Assembly (NCBI RefSeq): GCF_009769735.1
Contig: NZ_WSRO01000001.1
Span: 186,001 to 250,000, forward strand
Direction: 5' to 3'
Source of the DNA: Streptomyces sp. BA2
GTDB lineage: Bacteria > Actinomycetota > Actinomycetes > Streptomycetales > Streptomycetaceae
DNA: 64,000 nucleotides
Shown here: one piece after another, positions 49,988-58,246 of the stretch
How the letters are laid out: every line of letters begins with the position of its first letter
Position numbering within the stretch: the first letter of the stretch is position 1
Position numbers and translations under genes: made by a program
Notes under the pieces: model-generated
The model's database searches: none
What the model was told of the DNA's origin: nothing
The model's input: the letters and a program-made list of their open reading frames with translations, nothing else

Positions 49988-51936
49988 CCACCCGCACCGT
50001 CACCAACGCCAGCGGACTGCGCTACACCCTGCGCAGCACCCCCACCTTCCTCGACACCGAACAAGTCGCCACGCTCACGCTCACCGCCACCAACGACAGC
50101 GACCAGCCCATCGACTGCCCCAGCATCAGTCTCGGTTTCCCCCTCACACCCCAGGGCCCCGACACCACCGTCCTGACAACCAGCCCCGAGACCATCCACG
50201 CCGCCGTCAGCCAGGGCTTCACGCTGACCGCCGGTTCCGGCGCCTACACCCTGACACCATCCACCACCCTCGCCCGGCTGGCCCCCGGCGACCATTTCAC
50301 CCTCACCCTGGACAACATTCAGCCGCCGACGGCCCCCGGCGTCGCTCCTCTGCATCTGACCGAGGGCTCCGACCCTGCCGCCCAGATTTCCTACCCCCTC
50401 CCCGTGGTGTTCTGGCCGGGCGGCGACCAGGGAATTTTCGAGGGCTTCCGCGCCGACGACGCACCCGTCCAACGGGGTAATTCGACCACCCTGCACTGGC
50501 GCTGCGCCGCAAACCCGAAAATCCATTACACCCTGTACTACAACACGGGCAGCACGGCAGGAGACCTCCCCCCGGTAACGGACAGCGAATTACGCAATCC
50601 GGCAAACTATACCGCCGAACAGGACTCGAACATCCTGGACTTCTCCTACACAACCGAGCCTCTCTACAGCATCGCCATCGGATACCACCTCCAGGCCACC
50701 TGGCAGGAAGAGGCCAGGTACCAGACCACCGCGAGCTTCGTCATCGGCGGAGACCTCGACACCGGCGACATCAACGTCAAGGGAAATGCCGGGATCCTTC
50801 ACCCCGTCGGCCAGACCGCTCTCACGGCAGGCACCGTCTACACCGCACCCACGGACGGATTCCTCTTTGGCTCCGTCACGGCGAACAACAACAACGTCCA
50901 AAGTACCCTCACGGCCCAGATTGCGCCCCGCGGCGCCCTCCAGTCGGCCGTTCACGCCATCACATCCGAATCAGCCAGCGACGAGGATAACCACAACTTC
51001 ACCATCCCCGTCAGCAAATGCAGCACGCTTCAATTCACCGTCCCCTACGACGCCGACTGCTACCGGCTGATCTGGCAGCCCCTCGGCGACGGTGACCTCG
51101 TCGAAGGCACCGGGACGGACTGCCTGTCATGGAGAAACCCGCACTCCGCCGCCTCCGCCCCGCCCCCCAGCCCCGCGGGCCGCAGCGGGACAGCGGACGG
51201 CGGCCGACGCCATCGGCCCGCGAAGGACTCCGGCTGGCCGACCGGGGACAAGGGCGTGTTCGAGGACTTCCATCCCGATGACCTCCCGGTCAGCGCAGGC
51301 GCCACGACCAACCTGCACTGGCACTGCTCCCAGAACACAGACATCGAATACGACCTCTACTACAACACCACCGACCCGCAACAGGGGGTCGTGCAGGTGC
51401 ACGTAGCTGACGCGGACCTGCGGAACCCCAGCAACAGCTACTTCACCCCTGACCCGGCCGACGCCGAACTCTGGTATTTCACGGTCCCCACCCAGCCGCT
51501 GAACGGCCTCACCATCGGCTACCACCTCCAGGCCACCCACACGCCCAGCGGGGAAATCAAGAGCCAGACCACCGCAAGCGTCATCACCGACGGAGACCTC
51601 ACCGCCGGCAACCTGACCGCCAGCGGGCACGCCGGCATCCTCCACACCAGCTCCGACACCTTCGACATCGGCACCGCCTACACCGCTCTCAGCGACGGAT
51701 TCATCTTCGCCGCACTCAACCAGGACTGCAGCGGCAACCTCCAGGCCCAGATCACTTCAGGATCAACGGTTTCCACCGCGACCCTCACCGGCCAGTCCGG
51801 ATCAACGCAGGACAACAACAAGAATTTCACTTTCCCCGTCCGCAAATCCAGCACGGTTGAATTCACGGTGCTCCCCAATGACCCTTCCGACTACATGCTG
51901 ACCTGGCTGCCCCTGGGCACCGGGAAACTCGCCTAA
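49984..51936 (+). CDS. Operon protein with two tandem beta modules, 650 residues
   Basis: An N-terminal Ig-like domain (residues 1-140, LTLTATNDSDQPIDCPSISLG) is followed by two copies of a module of about 230 residues. Each copy runs FWPGGDQGIFEGF..DD or GWPTGDKGVFEDF..DD, then LHWRC or LHWHC, YYN, an IGYHLQAT strand, GNAGILH or GHAGILH, TDGFLF or SDGFIF, and a closing Y.L.W.PLG.G. This spacing suggests repeated beta-sandwich plus tip domains as in fibre proteins. ATG overlaps the previous stop; codon 203 (50590) is TTA. A frame open upstream of 49984 is not used. No signal peptide. Confidence 0.83.
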   Translation: MTTRTVTNASGLRYTLRSTPTFLDTEQVATLTLTATNDSDQPIDCPSISLGFPLTPQGPDTTVLTTSPETIHAAVSQGFTLTAGSGAYTLTPSTTLARLAPGDHFTLTLDNIQPPTAPGVAPLHLTEGSDPAAQISYPLPVVFWPGGDQGIFEGFRADDAPVQRGNSTTLHWRCAANPKIHYTLYYNTGSTAGDLPPVTDSELRNPANYTAEQDSNILDFSYTTEPLYSIAIGYHLQATWQEEARYQTTASFVIGGDLDTGDINVKGNAGILHPVGQTALTAGTVYTAPTDGFLFGSVTANNNNVQSTLTAQIAPRGALQSAVHAITSESASDEDNHNFTIPVSKCSTLQFTVPYDADCYRLIWQPLGDGDLVEGTGTDCLSWRNPHSAASAPPPSPAGRSGTADGGRRHRPAKDSGWPTGDKGVFEDFHPDDLPVSAGATTNLHWHCSQNTDIEYDLYYNTTDPQQGVVQVHVADADLRNPSNSYFTPDPADAELWYFTVPTQPLNGLTIGYHLQATHTPSGEIKSQTTASVITDGDLTAGNLTASGHAGILHTSSDTFDIGTAYTALSDGFIFAALNQDCSGNLQAQITSGSTVSTATLTGQSGSTQDNNKNFTFPVRKSSTVEFTVLPNDPSDYMLTWLPLGTGKLA

Positions 51937-51957
51937 CACCACGGAGGAACGCCCATC

Positions 51958-53202
51958 ATGACCGACTACCCAGATGTCCTGCTCAGCTACGACTACAGCA
52001 CCGACCCCGATATGGCGACGGTCGGCAGCATCGTCAACCTGATGTGCACCGTTGAAAATAAGCAGGACGTCGCAGTCAGCTGCGCATACATCAGTATCGA
52101 CCTTAATCCGGGTGATGGACCCGAAAGCCTAGCCACCGAGGACGCCCTCGGAAACGCCACGCCCCAGAAGCCCACTGGCATCAATGCAAGCTTCACCAGA
52201 AAACTAGTATCGGGCCCTGGCGACGGCACGAGTACGAAATACTATTTCATGCTCACCCCACCGGGGTCCAAGTACTTCACTTTCAAACCCGGCGACAAAT
52301 TCGAGTTCTCGCTCCAGATCAACAAAATTCTGGTCAACAATGCGCTCGGCGCAGACGGCACGCTGACGACGGCGAAGTGCAGGACCATCGAGAAAAGCTC
52401 TTTGAGCGGCAACCCCGTCACCAACATTACGGGGTTCACCGTCCCTAAATACCCCACAGGCACTGCTTTCCGCAACTTCACGACCTCCCCTGCGGACCAA
52501 GTGGTCGTTAAACGAGGAGATCCTCTCAGACTCCAATGGACGGCCAAGCCCCCCTTCTCGAAAAAGACAAAACACCCCTCCCCCCCCTACTACACCATGA
52601 CAATTTACTACGACCAGGTCGATAAGCCCGTGGATGTCACGGACAACAACAGCGACAACGGCGGAGGATCCTTCACCGGCCAGGGAGGCGAGCTCCTCAC
52701 CCTCTCCCACACCACCCCCTTCACCCTCTACCTCACGCTCTGCGACAAAAACGGCCAGCAGATCACCCACAGCCTGACCACACTCGCCGTGGTCTCCCCC
52801 ACCGACGTCACCCTCACCGACCTGGACCTCAACGAGACCGCGAGCATCCTGACCATCGCCAATCCCGTGACCCAGGCAGATACGGCCATCGCCAGCACCG
52901 ACGGGTTCCTGCTGTGCACCGTCCAAGGCTCCGCCAACAGCGAGCCCTCCGAAGTGGTCATCAGCCTCACGCCCCCCGAAGGGGGGGACGCCGTCCCTTA
53001 CGTCATCACCACCGATGAGGGATCCCAACCGGACGACGGCTACACCTTCGTCGGCCCCCGAATCCTTCTCCCCGTCGCAAAAGGAACCACGGTCAATCTC
53101 ATCCAAACGCAATCCGCCGGCACTTACCGAGCCATGTGGTACCCCCTCGGCACCGGCCCTCTCCTCGGCCCCCTTCCCCCCCAACCCGCACCCTCCGCAT
53201 AA
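51958..53202 (+). CDS. Operon protein with one diverged beta module, 414 residues
   Basis: Same plan as the preceding protein but with one module: an Ig-like N-terminus (VNLMCTVENKQDVAVSCAYISIDL), a basic central part (KPPFSKKTKHPSPPYYTMTIYYDQ) aligning with the LHW...YYN segment, and the tip domain STDGFLLCTVQG ... YRAMWYPLGTG. The tail is Pro-rich. GGAGG 9 nt before the ATG and 21 nt after the previous stop, so co-transcribed. Function unknown; likely a paralogous subunit. Confidence 0.83.
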   Translation: MTDYPDVLLSYDYSTDPDMATVGSIVNLMCTVENKQDVAVSCAYISIDLNPGDGPESLATEDALGNATPQKPTGINASFTRKLVSGPGDGTSTKYYFMLTPPGSKYFTFKPGDKFEFSLQINKILVNNALGADGTLTTAKCRTIEKSSLSGNPVTNITGFTVPKYPTGTAFRNFTTSPADQVVVKRGDPLRLQWTAKPPFSKKTKHPSPPYYTMTIYYDQVDKPVDVTDNNSDNGGGSFTGQGGELLTLSHTTPFTLYLTLCDKNGQQITHSLTTLAVVSPTDVTLTDLDLNETASILTIANPVTQADTAIASTDGFLLCTVQGSANSEPSEVVISLTPPEGGDAVPYVITTDEGSQPDDGYTFVGPRILLPVAKGTTVNLIQTQSAGTYRAMWYPLGTGPLLGPLPPQPAPSA

Positions 53203-53203
53203 C

Positions 53204-53238
53204 CCGCTGCCCACACCCAGCCCAGACCCGGGCAGCGG
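53204..53238 (+). terminator. Hairpin after the 414-residue protein gene
   Basis: CCGCTGCCC pairs with GGGCAGCGG (9 bp, loop 17 nt) directly after the stop. The following 370 nt to 53607 hold no convincing gene, so the glycine-rich gene may be partly separately transcribed. Confidence 0.45.
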
Positions 53239-53607
53239 ACGAGGCAACTTCATGACAGAAGAATCTGCCTGCGCTCAGCTCCCCACGGCGATCAGCAAGC
53301 CATCTCGTAGCAGTCGAGACGCTCACGGTTACAGGAAATCCCGCCGACACAGCACCACAACCTGGAGATCAACCCACTGCTGGCCCAACCACTGCCACAC
53401 CTGCGAAGACAGGATGCACGTCGGCACCGCCTGCTGGTCAGGGTGGGCAGAGGCGAGGGCCAACAGCGCGGGACAGACCCATAGCCAGAACAACGAATTT
53501 CAGAGACATCAGCGCAGGCAGAACTGCGCCAGTTGTCTGTGTGCGCCCCGATACGCCATGGCGCGGGACGCCCTCGCCCCTCCCCCTGTCCGGAAGGAAG
53601 CACCACC

Positions 53608-55476
53608 ATGACAACTACCTACAATGCGGCGTTCTCAGCGCCGGCAGTGCAAACCCCCTTTGACGGCCATAGCCACCGCGCACCGAGCCTGTACTGCCTC
53701 AACACCGCAGCAAACACCTATGACCGCTACGAATGGTCCGGCACCAAACGCCCCTGGTTCGGCGACACACCCGACGGTCAGGGAAACCTCGTAGGGACCG
53801 CAGCAGACCCCGGCCTGTTCGGCCACTGGGACATCCCCTGGGACACCGTCGACGGCACCCTCTGCGTAGACACCAAACACATCTACCTGTTCAACGGCAC
53901 CACCTGCATCTACTACACCCTCGAAGCAACAGGCTCCTACACCGACCACACACCACAAACAGACGACGTCATCGACCCCATACCCATCTCCCAAGTATTC
54001 GGAGCCACCTACACATCGGACAGCACAACCAAGCCCCCCACACAATCCACGGTCTTCCCCCTCCCCAAAGTCGACGCCGCCTTCCTCACCGCCAACAAGA
54101 AGATCTGGTTCTTCGGCGGCAACCAGTGCTACCTCATCGACGCCACCACCCACACCCCCGAGGACGACTTCAAAGACAACAACGGAAAACCCACAGCCCT
54201 CAACATCAACGCCACAACCAACGCACAAGGAAACCCCTGGACCGGCTGGACCGGCCTCCCCAACGACCTCAACAACGGCATCACCTGGGCCGCCCCCACC
54301 CTCAACAGCGACGGCACCGTCAAAGACAAGGCACACCTCGTCACCGGCACCGAATGGGCCCCTGCCGTCCCCAGCACCAAAACCGCCTGTGTGCAGACCT
54401 ACACCACCCCCGGCGGCCCCGATCCCACGTTCACCGTCCCCGCCGGCGTCAAACAAATCACCGTCGAACTCTGGGGACCCGGAGGAGGCGCCGGCGACAG
54501 TATCAACGGCGCCGCCCACGCCACCGGTGGTGCCGGAGGTGCCGGCGCCTATCTCCGCGATACTTTTAGCGTCGACCCAGGGAACAGCCTCAGCTTCCAT
54601 GTGGGTGGTGCGCCAGGTGACACTCAGAGCACTTACTACCCCAGCGGCGACGTGAAGCTCGTCGCAGGCGCCGGTGGGGGCGGCGGCGGGGCCGGGGCCC
54701 AGGGCATCCCCGGGGGTGACGGCGGCGGCGGCTCCGGCCTCGCAGGCACCACCACCGAGGGCTACCCCGGCGGCCCCGGCGGTGGCGGTATCGCCGGCGG
54801 CAAGGGTGGCCAGGGCGGCCAGGCCACCGTTCTTGGGAACTTGTGCGCCAGGGGTGGTGATGGTGCCGACACAGGCCCCGCCGGAAATCCGGGCGGTAAC
54901 GGCCAAGACGCCCTTCAGCATGGAGTGGGCCCCTACGGCGGAGGTGGCGGAGCCGGCGGAAGCAACGGAAGCGCCGGCGCCGGCGGAAGTGCCGGCGTCG
55001 GTACCGTCCCCGGGGTCGTGGCCCAGGCCGGGACCAGCGGTCACGGCAGCGGTGGAGGCTACGGCGGCGGAGGCGGCGGCGGGATCGGTGCCAAGACCGA
55101 AGGCGGCGGAGGCGGCGGAGGCGGCGGAGCCGGAGGCGGCGGCGGCGGCGCGGGCGGTCGCTGCGCAGGGAATACGCCCGGTCCCGGCGGAGGCGGAGGC
55201 GGAGGCGGCGGCGGCGGGATCGGCGCCGGAGGCTACGGTGCTGGCGGCGGCGGCGGCGGTGCCGGCGCTTCGTTGGGCTTCGGCTTTGGCGGTGGCGGGG
55301 GCGCCCAAGGCCCGAGCCTGACGCAGGCCAGCACCCACTTCAACGCAGGCAACGGCCCGACGCCCGCCGGCTATTCGCCCGGCGGCGCCGGCACCGGAGG
55401 CAGCCCTGACAGCAGTGGCCCGGGCAACCCCGGCGCGAACGGCGCCGTCAGGATCACCTGGACCCCAGGCGAGTAG
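53608..55476 (+). CDS. Hemopexin-like N-terminus plus polyglycine C-terminal domain, 622 residues
   Basis: Residues 20-235 contain hemopexin-like blades (APSLYCLNTAANTYDRYEW, KHIYLFNGTTCIYYTL, KIWFFGGNQCYLID). Residues 265-330 are a beta domain (TFTVPAGVKQITVELWGPGGGAG). Residues 330-600 are over half glycine in runs of GGG and GGGG with Ala/Ser, and the end reads GANGAVRITW, the closing strand typical of glycine-rich domains in phage tail adhesins. Polyglycine-II sandwich folding is plausible. No signal peptide. GGAAGGA precedes ATG 53608. Last gene of the operon and a good candidate for its surface- or target-binding component. Confidence 0.85.
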   Translation: MTTTYNAAFSAPAVQTPFDGHSHRAPSLYCLNTAANTYDRYEWSGTKRPWFGDTPDGQGNLVGTAADPGLFGHWDIPWDTVDGTLCVDTKHIYLFNGTTCIYYTLEATGSYTDHTPQTDDVIDPIPISQVFGATYTSDSTTKPPTQSTVFPLPKVDAAFLTANKKIWFFGGNQCYLIDATTHTPEDDFKDNNGKPTALNINATTNAQGNPWTGWTGLPNDLNNGITWAAPTLNSDGTVKDKAHLVTGTEWAPAVPSTKTACVQTYTTPGGPDPTFTVPAGVKQITVELWGPGGGAGDSINGAAHATGGAGGAGAYLRDTFSVDPGNSLSFHVGGAPGDTQSTYYPSGDVKLVAGAGGGGGGAGAQGIPGGDGGGGSGLAGTTTEGYPGGPGGGGIAGGKGGQGGQATVLGNLCARGGDGADTGPAGNPGGNGQDALQHGVGPYGGGGGAGGSNGSAGAGGSAGVGTVPGVVAQAGTSGHGSGGGYGGGGGGGIGAKTEGGGGGGGGGAGGGGGGAGGRCAGNTPGPGGGGGGGGGGGIGAGGYGAGGGGGGAGASLGFGFGGGGGAQGPSLTQASTHFNAGNGPTPAGYSPGGAGTGGSPDSSGPGNPGANGAVRITWTPGE

Positions 55477-55499
55477 CCCCCGGGCGCTTCTCGCGCCCC

Positions 55500-55530
55500 T
55501 GCCCCGGCCGCACCGGTCACGGCCGGGGCA
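55500..55530. terminator. 11-bp hairpin, first of two
   Basis: TGCCCCGGCCG pairs with CGGCCGGGGCA across 9 nt, 24 nt after the glycine-rich gene. Confidence 0.7.
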
Positions 55531-55553
55531 GGCGCCCCAGCATCGAAGTCCCG

Positions 55554-55589
55554 TCGCCCCGGCCATGCTTCACGGCATGGCCGGGGCGA
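55554..55589. terminator. 15-bp perfect hairpin, second of two
   Basis: Bases 55554-55568 pair with 55575-55589 across a 6-nt loop. With the preceding hairpin it separates the large operon from the convergent ABC transporter operon. Confidence 0.8.
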
Positions 55590-55623
55590 TGGGACGTCGT
55601 GGCCACCCTGAAGTACCGTCCCC

Positions 55624-58197
55624 TCACTCCGTCTTGATGGCGTCCAGGGCATTGAGTTTGGCTGCATGGCGCGCGGGCCACGCGGCCGCCACCATGCCGA
55701 TCGCTCCGGCCATCAGCAGGAAGAGGGCAATCCGCGGGTAGGGGATCGTCATCGTGTAGGTCGGCAGGCTGTTGGTGATGGACGTCCCGATCGCCCAGGC
55801 CAGGCAGATCCCGAGGCCGATGCCGAGCACCGCTCCGAAGAGGGATATGACGATCGACTCGAGGCGGACCATCTGCTTGGTCTTGGCGCGGGCGAGACCG
55901 GTCGCGCGGAGCATGCCGATCTCATGCCTGCGTTCGAAGACCGACATGGCCAGGGTGTTGACCACACCGAGTACGGCGATCACGAGGGCCATCGCCAGCA
56001 GCCCGTACAGCACGTTCAGCATCAGGTTGACTTGTAGGCTGTACTTGTCGCTGAGGGCCTTCTTGTCGAGGACATCGATGGCCGGGTTCTGGCCGAGGGC
56101 CTTGACGATGGTGTCCTCGGCCTTGCTGGACGGGCCACCCTTCACTTTCACCAGCACCAGATCGTCTGCAACCGTGGCAAGGTGCTTGTCCACCACGGTG
56201 GTTGAGACACGGATACCGCTGTCGATGAACATCTTGTTGCCGGCGTTGCCCTCGTACACTCCGGCGACTGTCAGGCGTTCGGCTTTGCCGTCATGGAATT
56301 TCACCGCGAACGCGTCCCCGGCCTTGAGGCCGGCCTTGTCGGCGGTCTCCGAGTCGACCAGGGCGTCGCTGGCCGACAGGTTCTTCGCGGAGCCGGATGT
56401 GAGGTTCACGTTGAGCAGTTCACCGATGCTCTTCATGTCGACACCAGAGATCCCTGTCGGTGTCCGTGCCCCGTCGACGACAACGCCGGTCAGGCGCCGC
56501 GGGCTGGAGGCCGTCACCTCGGGCAGCGTATCCAGCGTCTTGCGTACGTCCGGGGAGAGCGGGTCGCCGTTGGCCATGCTGATGACGTAGTCGGACTTGA
56601 GAGCGGTGACCGACCTGTCGTCACTCGCGCCCTGCACGGAGACGGCGACGACGGTCATCGAGGTGATGAGGGAAAGCCCGATCATCAAGGCGGCGGCAGT
56701 GGCTGCCGTGCGGCGCGGGTTGCGCAGCGCGTTGCGCCGGGCCAGCTTGCCCGCCACGCCGAAGCGGTCGAGCAGCGGGGCGGCGGCTGCGATGACCGGC
56801 CGGGCCAGCAAGGGGGTCAGCATGAAGACACCAATGATCAGCAGGGCGGTACTGAGCCCCAACGGGTAAACGGCGTCGCTGAGCTTCATACCGGTCGTGA
56901 ACAAGACCCCCGCGGCTCCGCCGACCACGGCGAGAGAACCGATGCTGTTGCGCAGGACCAGACTGCGGGTGGTGGGCGTGGCGTGCACGCTGTTCATCGC
57001 GGCGACCGGGGGGATCCTCGCGGAGCGGCGGCCGGGCAGCCACGCCGCGAGTACGGTCACGCCGACGCCGACCAGCAGCGCGTAGATACCGGTGCTCGGC
57101 GCGACAACGAGAGGGCCGTCGGGCATCGAGGCGCTGCCCATCGCCGCCCGCATGCCGGCCGCGATGCCGAGTCCGAGCAGGAAGCCGCTCACCGAGGCCA
57201 CCAGGCCGATGATGACCGCCTCCGTCAGCACCGATCGCGTCACCTGACGGCGGGAGGCGCCGATGGCGCGCAGCAGCGCGACCTCCTTGCTGCGCTGGGC
57301 GACCAGCATGGTGAAGGTGTTGGCGATGAGGAAGATGCCAACGAACAATGCGATGCCGGCGAAGCAGAGCAGCACATGACTCATGTCGTCGGTCTCTTGG
57401 GTGATCTGGGCGGCCTGCTCGTCCGCGAGAGTCTTCCCGGTGACGGCCTCGGTGCCCTGCGGCAGGATCTTCTCGATCCTATTCTTGAGCGCGGCGTCGG
57501 GGGCGCCGGGCACGGCCTTGACGGTGATCTCGTCGTACTCGCCCGTCTTTCCCAGCACTTTGTGGGCGGTGGCATTGTCGAAGAGGACGAGCGTGCCGCC
57601 GGCTGCGACCTTGCCGTCATCGGTGTCGAAGATACCGGTGATCTTCTGCTCCGTCACCGGGCCGTTGGTGGAGACGCTTGCCAAGTCGCCGATCTTGTAG
57701 CCGGTACGCTCGGCGGTCTTGCTGTCGAGAGCGATCTCGGCGGAAGTCTTGGGCGCACGGCCGTCGGTGAAGTGGTAGCGGGTGTCCGCACCCTTCGTGG
57801 TGGCGGGGTAGTAGTTGCCGCCGGTGGTGCCCCATGTCTGGCCGACAGGCTTGCCGTGCTTGTCGGCAAGCGACACGGAGCCGGACAGCACGCCGGTCGC
57901 CGACTCGGCACCGGGCAGACCCCCGGCCCGCTTCAGTAACGCGTCGGTGAGTTTGGGGTCCTGCTTTGCCGTTTGGCCCCTGCTGAAAGGGGAGTGACCG
58001 GAGGCGGATTCGTCGGGGCGTATCGCGACGGAGACGTTGGTGAAGCTCTTGGCGGAACTCTTCTTGAAGGCTTCACCGAACGTGTCGGTGTAGACCAGGG
58101 TGCCGGAGACGAACGCGACGCCGAGCGTGACGGCGAGTACGGTCATCAGCAGCCTGGCCTTGTGCGCGAGAACGTTGCGCAGGGCGGTGCGGAACAC
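55624..58197 (-). CDS. ABC transporter permease, FtsX/MacB type
   Basis: An 857-residue integral membrane protein with an N-terminal TM helix (LLMTVLAVTLGVAFVSGTLVY), a large extracytoplasmic region, and two FtsX-type four-helix permease domains. One is central (ALFVGIFLIANTFTMLVAQRSKEVALLRAIGA, in pieces) and one C-terminal (VLGVVNTLAMSVFERRHEIG followed by MLRATGLAR). The RR/EI(G/A)LLRA(I/T)G coupling motifs are intact in both. Such permeases export lipoproteins, peptides or antibiotics, or act in mechanotransmission. It lies 49 nt after its ATPase. Substrate cannot be inferred. Confidence 0.92.
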   Translation of the reverse strand: MFRTALRNVLAHKARLLMTVLAVTLGVAFVSGTLVYTDTFGEAFKKSSAKSFTNVSVAIRPDESASGHSPFSRGQTAKQDPKLTDALLKRAGGLPGAESATGVLSGSVSLADKHGKPVGQTWGTTGGNYYPATTKGADTRYHFTDGRAPKTSAEIALDSKTAERTGYKIGDLASVSTNGPVTEQKITGIFDTDDGKVAAGGTLVLFDNATAHKVLGKTGEYDEITVKAVPGAPDAALKNRIEKILPQGTEAVTGKTLADEQAAQITQETDDMSHVLLCFAGIALFVGIFLIANTFTMLVAQRSKEVALLRAIGASRRQVTRSVLTEAVIIGLVASVSGFLLGLGIAAGMRAAMGSASMPDGPLVVAPSTGIYALLVGVGVTVLAAWLPGRRSARIPPVAAMNSVHATPTTRSLVLRNSIGSLAVVGGAAGVLFTTGMKLSDAVYPLGLSTALLIIGVFMLTPLLARPVIAAAAPLLDRFGVAGKLARRNALRNPRRTAATAAALMIGLSLITSMTVVAVSVQGASDDRSVTALKSDYVISMANGDPLSPDVRKTLDTLPEVTASSPRRLTGVVVDGARTPTGISGVDMKSIGELLNVNLTSGSAKNLSASDALVDSETADKAGLKAGDAFAVKFHDGKAERLTVAGVYEGNAGNKMFIDSGIRVSTTVVDKHLATVADDLVLVKVKGGPSSKAEDTIVKALGQNPAIDVLDKKALSDKYSLQVNLMLNVLYGLLAMALVIAVLGVVNTLAMSVFERRHEIGMLRATGLARAKTKQMVRLESIVISLFGAVLGIGLGICLAWAIGTSITNSLPTYTMTIPYPRIALFLLMAGAIGMVAAAWPARHAAKLNALDAIKTE

Positions 58198-58246
58198 GGT
58201 GCTGTTACTCCTGTGAGTTTCGATCCGGTGGCCGGGCGGGGCTGAG

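Noticed and set aside
54674..55321. Plus-strand Ala-rich frame inside the glycine-rich gene
   Set aside because: Frame-shifted reading of GGC/GGA runs; no start signal.
37538..55476. Contractile injection system or prophage tail cluster
   Set aside because: No sheath, tube, baseplate, tape-measure or AAA+ ATPase gene can be recognised; only fibre-like and hemopexin-like features are shared.
53635..55566. Minus-strand 643-codon Ala/Gly-rich frame opposite the glycine-rich gene
   Set aside because: Antisense shadow of polyglycine codons; the plus-strand gene has a ribosome site, domain structure and operon context.
56293..57939. Plus-strand 548-codon frame over the ABC permease
   Set aside because: Asp/Gly/His-rich shadow; the minus-strand permease has full FtsX motifs.
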